Shown piece after piece: positions 1-8,229 of a stretch of 26,841 nt of DNA. A program made the position numbers and the translations under genes. Where the stretch lies: positions 187,929-214,769 of the forward strand of contig PAHC01000011.1 in the NCBI GenBank assembly GCA_002704755.1. Direction: 5' to 3'. The notes beneath the pieces are model-generated. The model was not told the DNA's origin, did not search any database, and saw only the letters and a program-made list of their open reading frames with translations. Numbering within the stretch: position 1 is the stretch's first letter; the number at the start of each line of letters is the position of its first letter. The stretch comes from Rhodobiaceae bacterium. GTDB taxonomy: Bacteria > Pseudomonadota > Alphaproteobacteria > Rhizobiales > TMED25.

Positions 1-86
1 ATTCTTCTAACTATGATAGTTCTCCTTTTATTAATTAATATGTATATATTTATATTTTTAACAAATCAAATGTTTAATATTAACTT

Positions 87-956
87 CTAATCATTTAGTT
101 CTATATCAATAAGACTCTTTAATCCAATTTTGTAATTTGGATATTTGAAGTTATAATTTAATGTTTTTTTTATTTTGTCATTATTAACAATTCTATTATT
201 CAAATAAAAACCCTTCACTTTGTTAGATAACTCTGCGTTTTCAAACAACAAAGGTTCAGGTGGCTTAATTCTGAGAAGTTCTGCAGCATATTCAATAACA
301 GTATTCGATGGAGATGGCAAATCATCAGATATATTATATATCTCAGAGCCATGATTTAATTGCGTAAGTTGATAGACAATTTTTGCTATGTCAGCTACAT
401 GGATACGATTAAATAAGTGACCCTCTTTAATAATTCTTCTTGCTGATCCATCTAATAAACTCCTTATTTGGTTTCTACCCTTTCCATAGATGCCGGATAA
501 CCTTAATATATCTAATGGGATTGAATATTTACGTCCAAACTCTGTCCATTGTTCTTCGGCCTTACGCCTATTTAATGCCATAATCGACTGTGGATTAATT
601 ACTGAGTCTTCGTATACTGCTCTTCCATCTGTATTTCCATAAACTGATGTTGATGAAAGGTAAATAATCCTCCTAATAGTGCTTAGCGAGCTAACCATAT
701 CTCGGTAATTATAATTTAAAACTACGTCTCCATCCTCATTTGGTGAAATTGTAACGATAACGGTATGAACTCCCTCTAATTCATTTAATAAATCAATACG
801 CGTTTGGATTGGATCATACTTGACTAGCCTAATATTATTTTGAAGTTCTTGTGTTGGATTACGCGTTGTTCCTACAGCACTCCAATTTTTCTTAAGAAAG
901 TACTTTGCTATTTCTTTTCCAGAAAAACCAAGCCCAAAACAAAAAATTTTATTCAC
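87..956 (-). CDS. YeeZ-like extended SDR (NAD(P)-binding epimerase family)
   Basis: A 289-aa Rossmann protein of the atypical, extended short-chain dehydrogenase type. The nucleotide-binding loop is at the extreme N-terminus (GLGFSGKE, residues 8-15), and a YLSSTSVYG segment lies near residues 100-108. Where a classical SDR has Tyr-x3-Lys, the sequence reads N-R-R-K (about residues 129-132). That is usual for YeeZ-type members, whose reaction is unknown, so catalysis cannot be assumed. The start is GTG at 956, with a GGAG about 10 nt upstream. The gene overlaps the queG stop by 8 nt, which suggests co-transcription with queG and the GST gene. The 86 bases downstream to the window edge hold only AT-rich sequence with no feature I can support. 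Family assignment is good; function is open. Confidence 0.8.
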   Translation of the reverse strand: MNKIFCFGLGFSGKEIAKYFLKKNWSAVGTTRNPTQELQNNIRLVKYDPIQTRIDLLNELEGVHTVIVTISPNEDGDVVLNYNYRDMVSSLSTIRRIIYLSSTSVYGNTDGRAVYEDSVINPQSIMALNRRKAEEQWTEFGRKYSIPLDILRLSGIYGKGRNQIRSLLDGSARRIIKEGHLFNRIHVADIAKIVYQLTQLNHGSEIYNISDDLPSPSNTVIEYAAELLRIKPPEPLLFENAELSNKVKGFYLNNRIVNNDKIKKTLNYNFKYPNYKIGLKSLIDIELND

Positions 957-2064
957 TATAATTCCACTCCTCTAAAACATATGGATCAAACTCATCCTGT
1001 ATATAAGTATCTCTCACAGTCCTAAATTTTTCAATTGATAAGAGTTTCTTAACAGCCCAGATAGCTGCAGATCTTACTATTGGTGAATTGTTTTTTAAAT
1101 GTTTTTCAATTTTCTTCACTAACTTCTTTGAGTTTGAATTACCTGAGGCAATTAAGATATTTCTTAAAAATCTATCTTTTCCGATTCTCTTTATTGGTGA
1201 ATTCATAAAATAAGTAGTAAAATCATCGTAATCAAAATCAAGAAAAAAACCTAAATTAGGTAAATTTAACTCGTCACGACCTATAAGGTGAATATCATTT
1301 GTTACTTGGGCAAACTTATTCCATGGGCAAACTGCAAGGCAATCATCACAACCATATACTCGATTACCTATTTTATCTCTTAAATCCCTTGGTATATGAC
1401 CTTTATATTCAATAGTGAGATAAGATATACATTTTCGAGCATCTAATTTATGTGGCGCAATGATTGCATTTGTTGGGCAAATATCTATACATGACGTACA
1501 ACTTCCGCAATGATTTAGTTCCGCTTTCGATGGCTCAATATGAATTGGCAATAGGACAATTCCAAGAAAAAACCATGAACCTAAGGTCTGACTTACCAAA
1601 TTTGTGTGCTTTCCTTGCCAACCAAGACCCGCAATTTGTGCAACTGGTTTTTCCATTATAGGTGCCGTATCAACAAAGTATCTTGAGTCAATTTCGAAAT
1701 GCTCTTTCAACCATGTGCTAAACTCTTTTAGTTTATCTTTAATGATTAGATGATAGTCGTCGCCTCTGGCATATACTGAGATATTTGCATCAGTTTTCCT
1801 TGATATATTTTGAATTGGATTCTCAGCTGGCCCATAATTTTTTGCTACTACAATAACTGATATTGAGTCATCCCAAATCTTACTTGGATGGGATCTTCTA
1901 TCTTTATTCTTTTCAAGCCATATCATATCACCGTGAAATCCACCTGAAAGGAAATTTTCTAATTCTTCTCTCTGATCTGGAATATCATCAAGACTTGCAA
2001 TACCAATATCATCAAAACCCAGCTCATAGATCTTTTTTAAGATGTTTTCTTTTTTTGGGTTCAT
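949..2064 (-). CDS. queG: Epoxyqueuosine reductase QueG
   Basis: Cobalamin-dependent iron-sulfur enzyme that reduces epoxyqueuosine to queuosine in the wobble position of GUN tRNAs, the last step of queuosine synthesis. The protein is 371 aa. It shows the catalytic Asp132 in a FVDTAPIMEKP segment, a first ferredoxin-like cysteine set (C186, C189, C192, C196), a second set (C239, C242, C246), and a C-terminal HEAT-like helix pair around residue 330 onward, as in known QueG. The reading frame stays open upstream to 2190, but the ATG at 2064 is preferred: the family begins about there, and it lies 5 nt after the stop of the GST gene, whereas a longer form would run well into that gene. No other queuosine gene is in view. 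Confidence 0.95.
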   Translation of the reverse strand: MNPKKENILKKIYELGFDDIGIASLDDIPDQREELENFLSGGFHGDMIWLEKNKDRRSHPSKIWDDSISVIVVAKNYGPAENPIQNISRKTDANISVYARGDDYHLIIKDKLKEFSTWLKEHFEIDSRYFVDTAPIMEKPVAQIAGLGWQGKHTNLVSQTLGSWFFLGIVLLPIHIEPSKAELNHCGSCTSCIDICPTNAIIAPHKLDARKCISYLTIEYKGHIPRDLRDKIGNRVYGCDDCLAVCPWNKFAQVTNDIHLIGRDELNLPNLGFFLDFDYDDFTTYFMNSPIKRIGKDRFLRNILIASGNSNSKKLVKKIEKHLKNNSPIVRSAAIWAVKKLLSIEKFRTVRDTYIQDEFDPYVLEEWNYSE

Positions 2065-2069
2065 ATGTG

Positions 2070-2765
2070 TTAGAAATCCGGATCTGAATAATGAATTGGT
2101 GGTTGAAAACCTGGTAACTTGTCTGAGAGTATATCCGAAAAAGATAACCTTGATTTTATTCGAGCATACCAATTTCTTACTTCTTCCCACTTATCCCAAT
2201 TGATCTTGTTTAGATAATCAAGACATGATATGTGCGAAGCAGCTGCAATATCCGCTTGGCTAAATTTATCACCTGCAATCCATTTTCTTGAAGAAACAAG
2301 GTGATTCAAATAATTAAAATGATAGGTTAAATTTTCTTGAGCGATTCTTATTGAGTCCATGTTTGGGCTTGTACTGATTGCTTGATCTTTAATATAATAT
2401 TTATCAATTAACTCTCTTAAAATAACCCCACTCACATCTTTGTAAAATTTTATGTCAAACCAATCAACAAGTCTTCTAATCTCTGCTCTTTCGCCGTACT
2501 CCCCTGGAATTAAAGACTCCTGTAGGTGATTAAAACAGAATTTTTCCTCAAGGAATTCTGTTATGGCGTAAATATTAATAACTGTTATATCTTCATCATC
2601 ATCAATTATCACAGGAAGGGTCCCAGCAGGATTTATGGATAAAAACTCCCTTCTTCGATCCCAAACTTTTTCATCTATAAGCAAGTGCTCTACCCTGAGC
2701 TCTAAAAGACTTACTCTTGCCCTTCTTGAGAATGGACAAAGTTTGAAATGAAATAGTTTTATCAT
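2070..2765 (-). CDS. Glutathione S-transferase family protein
   Basis: A 231-aa cytosolic GST. The N-terminal thioredoxin-like domain carries a CPFS motif (C10, S13), the position of the glutathione-interacting Cys or Ser in omega/beta-like classes. A conserved NPAGTLPVI segment with the cis-proline is near residues 45-54, followed by the E/S-type glutathione-binding region. The C-terminal half is all-helical and includes the usual W-I-A-G-D...S-x-A-D-I segment around residues 163-174. The gene is first in a minus-strand group with queG and the SDR, with 5 nt between it and queG. The substrate cannot be read from sequence. The divergent pirin gene shares the upstream region. Confidence 0.88.
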   Translation of the reverse strand: MIKLFHFKLCPFSRRARVSLLELRVEHLLIDEKVWDRRREFLSINPAGTLPVIIDDDEDITVINIYAITEFLEEKFCFNHLQESLIPGEYGERAEIRRLVDWFDIKFYKDVSGVILRELIDKYYIKDQAISTSPNMDSIRIAQENLTYHFNYLNHLVSSRKWIAGDKFSQADIAAASHISCLDYLNKINWDKWEEVRNWYARIKSRLSFSDILSDKLPGFQPPIHYSDPDF

Positions 2766-2803
2766 GATAATAATTTTATTATTTATTATGTAAAAAAATT
2801 GTA

Positions 2804-2859
2804 AACATAAATATAATGTTTATGTTATGAATTTTAAATTATAATAGATATTTATAGGA
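2804..2859 (+). promoter_or_regulatory. Putative promoter/operator of the pirin gene
   Basis: An 8-bp perfect inverted repeat, AACATAAA (2804-2811) and TTTATGTT (2819-2826), flanks a TATAAT (2812-2817). A second TATAAT is at 2840-2845 and an AGGA ribosome site at 2856-2859, 9 nt before the pirin ATG. The arrangement would suit a repressor site over a promoter in the GST/pirin divergent region. The sequence is almost pure A+T, so chance is a real alternative. Confidence 0.3.
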
Positions 2860-2868
2860 CACTTTCAG

Positions 2869-3774
2869 ATGAGCTGGTTACCGACATCAAAAAATATCGG
2901 AAAGAACAACCCAAAAATAGACTCCATAATTTTACCTAGAATAAGTGACATAGGAGATTTTGAAGTAAAAAGAGCTTTACCATCAAAACAAAGGCAAATG
3001 GTTGGTCCTTTTATATTTTGGGATCAAATGGGACCTGGTGAATTTATATCCGGAAAGGGCTTGGACGTTCGCCCTCATCCGCACATAGGCCTATCAACGA
3101 TTACATATTTATTCAAGGGGACTATGGATCATAAAGACTCCCTTGGAAATGATGTTCGGATTAAGCCTGGAGAAATCAACCTTATGACAGCAGGAAATGG
3201 GATCGTGCATTCTGAGAGAACTGGTCAAGATATAAGACAACTACCATCAGATTTATTTGGCATTCAGAGTTGGATTGCACAACCAAAAGAATATGAGGAC
3301 TCGAATCCAAAATTTCAAAATTTTTCATCAAAAAAAATAAAGCTCATTGACACTAAAGAAGTTCAAGGGAGGGTATTATTTGGTGAAATTGATGGACTAC
3401 AATCCTCAATTCAAAGCGAATGGGACACTTTATATTTAGATCTCGAATTAAGTAAAGGAAGTAAATTTGAATTGAAGCCACTTTATCATGATCGAGCTTT
3501 GTATATTATAAGTGGAGATATTTTTATTATGGGTGAACAATGTCCAAATCAAACTCTTATTGTTCTTAAACCAAATGAAGATGTAATCATAGAGGCTCAT
3601 GACATCAGCAAGATGCTGGTTCTAGGAGGAGAACCTATGGATGGTCCAAGATATATTTATTGGAACTTCGTCTCTTCCAGCAAAGAAAAAATCGAAGAAG
3701 CAAAAAATAAATGGAAAAAGTGGGAATTCCCAAAGATCAGAAATGATAATTCAGAGTTTATTCCATTACCATAA
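2869..3774 (+). CDS. Pirin family protein (bicupin)
   Basis: A 301-aa pirin. The N-terminal cupin carries the metal-site pattern H70, H72 (in RPHPHIGL) and H114, E116 (in GIVHSERT). These correspond in order and spacing to the iron ligands of characterised pirins (three His and one Glu). The C-terminal cupin half is present (residues about 165-290). Bacterial pirins have been reported with quercetinase-like activity or as redox or regulatory partners; none of these can be assigned here. The gene stands alone, divergent from the GST gene, with an AGGA site 9 nt before the ATG. Family assignment is secure; role is unknown. Confidence 0.93.
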   Translation: MSWLPTSKNIGKNNPKIDSIILPRISDIGDFEVKRALPSKQRQMVGPFIFWDQMGPGEFISGKGLDVRPHPHIGLSTITYLFKGTMDHKDSLGNDVRIKPGEINLMTAGNGIVHSERTGQDIRQLPSDLFGIQSWIAQPKEYEDSNPKFQNFSSKKIKLIDTKEVQGRVLFGEIDGLQSSIQSEWDTLYLDLELSKGSKFELKPLYHDRALYIISGDIFIMGEQCPNQTLIVLKPNEDVIIEAHDISKMLVLGGEPMDGPRYIYWNFVSSSKEKIEEAKNKWKKWEFPKIRNDNSEFIPLP

Positions 3775-3843
3775 ACAACAGTTTAAATGCTTTTGATAGA
3801 TGTAATTATTTTTAAAATTCTTAATCCATAATATACTCACATA

Positions 3844-4632
3844 ATGTACTGGGATTATCTAATATTACTATCTATAGTTCAAGGAATAACAGAGTTCATT
3901 CCTGTAAGTTCATCAGCACATCTAACTTTAATCCAGTATTATAGCCCTTTAGAACAAAATGTTGATATTGATCTAAGTCTTCATATTGGATCGCTAATTG
4001 CTCTTATTACCTATTTATATAGAAAAATAAGAATTCATGAAAACATCAGGATGAATGATGACTATATATTCTTAACAAAAAGAACTATTTTTGCCCTAGT
4101 AACTATTAGCGCAGTTCCAACTCTAATACTTGCATACTTTTTTCTAAATAATGAATTGATGGGATCTATAAGAGAGAATATTCAATTATTAGCATGGCTG
4201 AATTTATTTTTTGCAGTTTTACTATTAATTGCAGATTTTAATAGAAAAACCCCCCTCAAAATCATTAAATTTACAGATATCTTAGCACTAGCTATTTTCC
4301 AATGTTTATCATTATTTCCTGGTGTTAGCAGATCTGGTATTTGTATCACTATATCTAGATTCATTGGCTTTGGAAGAAAAGAGTCCTCAATTATTGCAGT
4401 CATTATGTCACTGCCAATAATGATATCTAGCTTTATTTACTTAATATTCAAGATATTTGGTGGGGTTGGTTTTGATTTAACAATATCAATAATAATATCA
4501 GTATTATTGTCATTTATTGCTTCATATTTATCAATTATTATTATTGTTGAATTTATTGAACGGATAAAAATCTATCCATATGTTGCTTACAGGGTTTTTA
4601 TTAGCCTATTAATTCTTTTATTTGTCAATTAG
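3844..4632 (+). CDS. uppP: Undecaprenyl-diphosphatase UppP (BacA)
   Basis: Integral membrane phosphatase that dephosphorylates undecaprenyl diphosphate to recycle the lipid carrier for peptidoglycan and other envelope polymers. At 262 aa it has the usual length. Both family signatures are present: the QGITEFIPVSSSAHL segment (residues 13-27) and PGVSRSG (159-165) with the catalytic Arg163. Several hydrophobic membrane segments fill the rest of the protein. The gene converges on the next one and the two stop codons overlap by 8 bp (4625-4632), leaving no room for an intergenic terminator. Confidence 0.96.
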   Translation: MYWDYLILLSIVQGITEFIPVSSSAHLTLIQYYSPLEQNVDIDLSLHIGSLIALITYLYRKIRIHENIRMNDDYIFLTKRTIFALVTISAVPTLILAYFFLNNELMGSIRENIQLLAWLNLFFAVLLLIADFNRKTPLKIIKFTDILALAIFQCLSLFPGVSRSGICITISRFIGFGRKESSIIAVIMSLPIMISSFIYLIFKIFGGVGFDLTISIIISVLLSFIASYLSIIIIVEFIERIKIYPYVAYRVFISLLILLFVN

Positions 4633-5566
4633 TAAAGCGTTTAAGATACAATGGAGCAATATTCTGAATTGAGGTTGGTATTATGCCATAATCTTCTAGC
4701 CCCCCTATTTCTGTATTGTTTTTTGAAAGTATATTGTCACTGCGCAAAGACTCCAATTGATCAAAAGTTATTGGCTTCTTTGGAAGAATTTGCATAGGGG
4801 CAATAAAGATTTTAGATATCGAGAAGGGAATAGGTAGAAGAATCCTCCTTCTATTAATCACTTTTAGAATGAACTGAATAATCTCTTTTAAAGTAAGTAT
4901 TTCCTTTCCACCCACCTCGTATATATTTTTTTTATCATTATCATGAATGTGAAATGTAATTAAATTCACTAAATCTTGAACATATACCGGTTGGAATTTT
5001 GTTTCTCCATTTCCAAAGAGAGGAAAGACTGGGAATTTATTTAATATTGATGCAAACTGATTAAAAAAATTATCATCAAACCCGAATATAAGTGAAGGTT
5101 TGATTATAGTTGAATTTGGATTCTCATTTAATACCGCATATTCTCCCATGGCCTTACTTTTTGAGTAGTCAGAACTAGAATTGACATCAGAGCCGAGAGC
5201 AGAAATGTGAATAAATCTCTCTATCTTTAATTCCCTGGAATAAGTAGAAATCAATTTTGGAAAATGATGATGTATATATTGAAACTTATTTCTTTTTGAC
5301 TCACTGAGTATGCCAATTAAATTAATCACATAATTCGAGCCCTTGATAAATTCTTTTATCTGATCGTTGTTATAAATATTTAATTTAATTATTTCAATTT
5401 GCCCAACATTGCCTGAAACAACTAAGTGATTTGCTGTGGTAGGATTTCTAGTGGCAATTTTTAATCTATATCCTTCTTTTGCTAGCTTTCTCACCAAGTT
5501 ACGGCCAAGGAAACCATTGCCACCAAATACAGATATTATTTTACTATTTTTTGAAGAAATACTAAT
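4625..5566 (-). CDS. NDUFA9-like SDR (complex I-associated type), with a non-canonical start
   Basis: NAD(P)-binding atypical SDR resembling the alphaproteobacterial/mitochondrial NDUFA9 (complex I 39-kDa) family. It has a Rossmann loop V-F-G-G-N-G-F-L-G-R, an INLIGIL segment, a HISALGS strand, a YSKSKAMGE (Tyr-x3-Lys) site and a FQPVYVQDL segment. The first ATG/GTG/TTG-type codon in frame (TTG, 5497) lies inside the Rossmann fold, after the glycine loop, so it cannot be the natural start. The frame is open back to a TAG at 5576-5578 and holds no ATG, GTG or TTG in that stretch. The best candidate is ATT at 5564-5566, preceded by AGG about 8 nt upstream, giving 313 aa. A small indel or an assembly error is the alternative. 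Family call about 0.85; start about 0.45. Confidence 0.8.
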   Translation of the reverse strand: MSISSKNSKIISVFGGNGFLGRNLVRKLAKEGYRLKIATRNPTTANHLVVSGNVGQIEIIKLNIYNNDQIKEFIKGSNYVINLIGILSESKRNKFQYIHHHFPKLISTYSRELKIERFIHISALGSDVNSSSDYSKSKAMGEYAVLNENPNSTIIKPSLIFGFDDNFFNQFASILNKFPVFPLFGNGETKFQPVYVQDLVNLITFHIHDNDKKNIYEVGGKEILTLKEIIQFILKVINRRRILLPIPFSISKIFIAPMQILPKKPITFDQLESLRSDNILSKNNTEIGGLEDYGIIPTSIQNIAPLYLKRFTN

Positions 5567-5670
5567 TTTACTGACCTAAGTAAGAATTTCAATTATATTA
5601 TCTAATTTTATTAATTGAGAATATAATATATATTTAATATTAAAAAAGAGTTTTTTGTAGTTCAATTTGA

Positions 5671-5687
5671 AAAAGGTTGCTTAATTG
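5671..5687 (+). promoter_or_regulatory. Ribosome site deciding a TTG start (RNase D-like gene)
   Basis: AAAAGG at 5671-5676 lies 8 nt before TTG at 5685. The first in-frame ATG (5712) has no purine-rich site at a useful distance. It would also trim the protein right up to the conserved H-E-N-D-L-P segment, so the TTG is preferred. Confidence 0.5.
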
Positions 5688-6311
5688 TTGGAAAAAGAAA
5701 CAAAAATATTTATGCATGAAAATGACTTACCTAGTAACTTAAGATTAGGCAATGTTTTAGCAGTGGATACAGAAACAATGGGACTTAATCCTCACCGTGA
5801 TCGACTTTGCTTAATTCAGCTTAATGACGGGGGAGAAAACACACACTTGGTAAAAGTATCAAAAAATTTAAAACCAGCCCCAAATATATGTAAGTTATTA
5901 TCAGACCATAAAAAACAAAAGCTCTTTCACTTTGCTCGTTTTGATGTAGCAATACTATCTAAATCATTTGGCATAACAATAAATAATATATACTGTACAA
6001 AAATAGCTTCTAAATTAGCAAGAACATATACTGATAGACATAGCTTAAAGTCATTATGCGAAGAATTACTTAGCATACAATTATCAAAAGAAGAACAAAG
6101 TTCTGACTGGGGAAGTTCTACTTTGTCTGAAAAACAAATGAAATATGCTGCAAATGATGTTCTTTATTTGCATACAATCAAAGAAAAACTTGATTTAATA
6201 CTTCAAAGAGAAGATAGGATGGAACTTGCAAAGTCTTGTTTTGATTTTATTAATACACAAGTTTGTCTAGACCTCAATGGTTGGAATAATCAAAATATAT
6301 TCGATCATTAA
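5685..6311 (+). CDS. RNase D-like 3'-5' exonuclease (DEDDy, short form)
   Basis: A 208-aa DEDD-superfamily exonuclease. Exo I has D28 and E30 (AVDTETMGL), Exo II has D87 (HFARFDVAIL), and Exo III has Y154 and D158 (YAANDVLYL), so all four acidic residues and the DEDDy tyrosine are present. There is no HRDC domain, matching the short alphaproteobacterial form rather than the roughly 375-aa enterobacterial RNase D. The family trims the 3' ends of structured RNAs such as tRNA precursors. It leads the plus-strand group with the lpt genes, a neighbourhood common in alphaproteobacteria. The start is taken as TTG because of a well-spaced AAAAGG. Confidence 0.9.
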   Translation: MLEKETKIFMHENDLPSNLRLGNVLAVDTETMGLNPHRDRLCLIQLNDGGENTHLVKVSKNLKPAPNICKLLSDHKKQKLFHFARFDVAILSKSFGITINNIYCTKIASKLARTYTDRHSLKSLCEELLSIQLSKEEQSSDWGSSTLSEKQMKYAANDVLYLHTIKEKLDLILQREDRMELAKSCFDFINTQVCLDLNGWNNQNIFDH

Positions 6312-6334
6312 TTTCATGCTCAGTTTGATAAAAA

Positions 6335-6991
6335 ATGGCATATAAACAATCATCAAATCAAATAAACAAAGTTAAGTCACACTCAAGAAATGTAAAAATT
6401 ATAAATTACATAATATATTCATCATTATTAATAATATCTATTCTAATTTTAACTCAATATATCAAAAAAACAGATACCAGTAATATTAGTAATATTTTGG
6501 ATTTACAGAATGCTGACACTGAGGATTATATAAACATATCTGAAAAAACTATAGAAATTGAGAATTCTATAATTTCTGGGGTAGATGAATATAATCAGTT
6601 TTATGAAATAAAGTCAGAAAAAGTAATAAATTCGTCTGCTAATGCTGAAATCTTAGAACTTACAGGAATAAGCACAAAGTTACTCTTAAGAAATGAATAT
6701 GAGATGAATATAATTGGTGATACAGCAATCTATGACAATAAAAGAAAATATCTGAAACTGAATACTAATATTGAAATATCCTCAAATCAAACACCCATAA
6801 TGTATATAAAAAATTTAGACATTAATCTCTCTAAAAAAATCATTAGCAGTGCTGGCCCAGTCTTGGTTAAATATAATGATATCTGTATTAGAGGGAAAGA
6901 ATTTGTAATAAGTGAAAACGGTAATAAAATAAAATTTACAAAAGGTGTAAATCTTAAACTCAAGGATAAAGTGTCGTGCCAATTATCTTAA
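6335..6991 (+). CDS. lptC: LPS export protein LptC
   Basis: Inner-membrane-anchored, periplasmic LptC-type protein of the lipopolysaccharide bridge, which passes LPS from the LptBFG extractor to LptA. The 218-aa sequence has one N-terminal membrane helix (about residues 22-45) and a beta-rich periplasmic part of alternating polar and hydrophobic residues. Sequence conservation in this family is low, so the call rests on topology, length and position directly before lptA and lptB. Its 3' end overlaps the lptA start by 16 nt. The base composition is very AT-rich here (one 60-nt line has 11 G+C). Confidence 0.8.
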   Translation: MAYKQSSNQINKVKSHSRNVKIINYIIYSSLLIISILILTQYIKKTDTSNISNILDLQNADTEDYINISEKTIEIENSIISGVDEYNQFYEIKSEKVINSSANAEILELTGISTKLLLRNEYEMNIIGDTAIYDNKRKYLKLNTNIEISSNQTPIMYIKNLDINLSKKIISSAGPVLVKYNDICIRGKEFVISENGNKIKFTKGVNLKLKDKVSCQLS

Positions 6992-7479
6992 AAAAATTAT
7001 TAGCTTTGATGATTGTTATAATTCTCTTTACCCCAAATTATGGACTTGCATCTCAACACAGCTATTTAAAACTTAATGACTCTCCAATAAGTATCGAGGC
7101 GAGCTCTCTTGAAATCATTCATAATGATAATAAGGTCATAATGGAAGGTAAAGTAAGAGTCCTAAATGAAAGCCTAGTTATAACTACCGATTATATGGAA
7201 CTCTACTACAATTTGGCTGACTCAAATAATAATATTGAAATTACTAGAATATATTGTGATGGGAATGTTTTAATTGAGTTTGATGATCAGCTTATAACAA
7301 GCCAGGTTGCAGAATATGATCTAAAATCAAATTCATTACTTTTAAAGAAAGATGTTTTAATTAGTAAAAATGAAGGAAATAATATTAAAGCCGAAGAAGT
7401 GCTAGTTGATCTAAATACAATGCGCATTACAATGAAATCAAATGAAAGAGTAAGGGCATTTATTACACCTAACAATTAA
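6976..7479 (+). CDS. lptA: LPS transport periplasmic protein LptA (OstA-like)
   Basis: A 167-aa secreted protein of the LptA/OstA fold, which forms the periplasmic beta-jellyroll bridge for LPS. A signal peptide is clear: basic start, hydrophobic core to about residue 19, likely cleavage after A25 (GLA|S). The mature part has the family pattern: P-I-S-I-E-A-S-S-L-E at the first strand, a K-V-I-M-E-G-K-V segment, then A-E-Y-D and S-L-L-L-K-K-D-V-L-I repeats. The start is GTG at 6976 inside lptC, giving 16 nt of overlap and probable translational coupling. It is followed 12 nt later by lptB. Confidence 0.86.
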   Translation: MPIILKKLLALMIVIILFTPNYGLASQHSYLKLNDSPISIEASSLEIIHNDNKVIMEGKVRVLNESLVITTDYMELYYNLADSNNNIEITRIYCDGNVLIEFDDQLITSQVAEYDLKSNSLLLKKDVLISKNEGNNIKAEEVLVDLNTMRITMKSNERVRAFITPNN

Positions 7480-7491
7480 AATGAGAATTTC

Positions 7492-8220
7492 ATGACAAAC
7501 CATGCACTCACCATTGAAGATATTGCGAAAGATTATAGAAGTAAAAATGTAATCAATAATATATCAATGGCGATCAATCCCGGTGAGATTATTGGTTTAT
7601 TAGGACCAAATGGTGCTGGTAAGACAACATTGTTTTATATAATTATGGGACTAATTAAACCAAATACTGGGCAAATAAAATTAGATGGGCATGATATTAC
7701 CAAGTTAGCTATGTATAGTAGGGCTCGATTAGGTATTAGTTATTTGCCTCAAGAACCTTCGATATTTAGAGGCATGAATGTTACGGATAATATAAATTGT
7801 GTTTTAGAAATCACCGAAAAAAACAGTAAACTTAGAAAAATAAAACTAGAAAAATTAATTGAAATATTTGGACTTGGGAAAATACAAAAAAGTCCAGCAA
7901 GGGTCCTTTCAGGAGGTGAAAGAAGAAGAGTAGAAATTGCAAGAGCTATTGCTAGTCAACCTAAGTATATTTTAATGGATGAACCTTTTTCTGGTGTTGA
8001 CCCAATCGCAATCGAAGAAATTAAGAAAATTATAAGATCGTTAAGTGATAGCAATATTGGAATTATCATAACAGATCATAATGTTAGGGATACACTTAGT
8101 TTAATTGATAGAGCTTATCTTATTTATGAGGGCAGAATTTTGATAAGTGGATCATCTGATGAAATATTAAAAAGCAATGACGCTAAGAAGGTTTATTTAG
8201 GCAATGACTTTAATATTTAG
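7492..8220 (+). CDS. lptB: LPS export ABC transporter ATPase LptB
   Basis: Cytoplasmic ATPase that drives LptFG to pull LPS from the inner membrane. At 242 aa it shows the Walker A loop (GPNGAGKTT, residues 38-46), Q-loop Gln88 (LPQEPSIFRGM, typical of LptB), ABC signature (LSGGERRRVEIARA, 140-153), Walker B with catalytic Glu (ILMDEP, 161-166), D-loop and H-loop His197 (ITDHNVRDTL). The R-R-R after the signature and the DHNVR segment are hallmarks of LptB as opposed to branched-chain amino-acid ATPases. It lies directly after lptC and lptA and 9 nt before the rpoN start; lptF and lptG are not in view. Confidence 0.96.
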   Translation: MTNHALTIEDIAKDYRSKNVINNISMAINPGEIIGLLGPNGAGKTTLFYIIMGLIKPNTGQIKLDGHDITKLAMYSRARLGISYLPQEPSIFRGMNVTDNINCVLEITEKNSKLRKIKLEKLIEIFGLGKIQKSPARVLSGGERRRVEIARAIASQPKYILMDEPFSGVDPIAIEEIKKIIRSLSDSNIGIIITDHNVRDTLSLIDRAYLIYEGRILISGSSDEILKSNDAKKVYLGNDFNI

Positions 8221-8229
8221 TTGGATATT

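Noticed and set aside
2065..2190. 42-residue N-terminal extension of QueG
   Set aside because: It would run inside the 3' end of the GST gene in another frame and lies outside the conserved QueG start.
5495..5497. TTG as the start of the NDUFA9-like gene
   Set aside because: It would delete the first strand and glycine loop of the Rossmann fold, which are encoded intact just upstream in the same frame.
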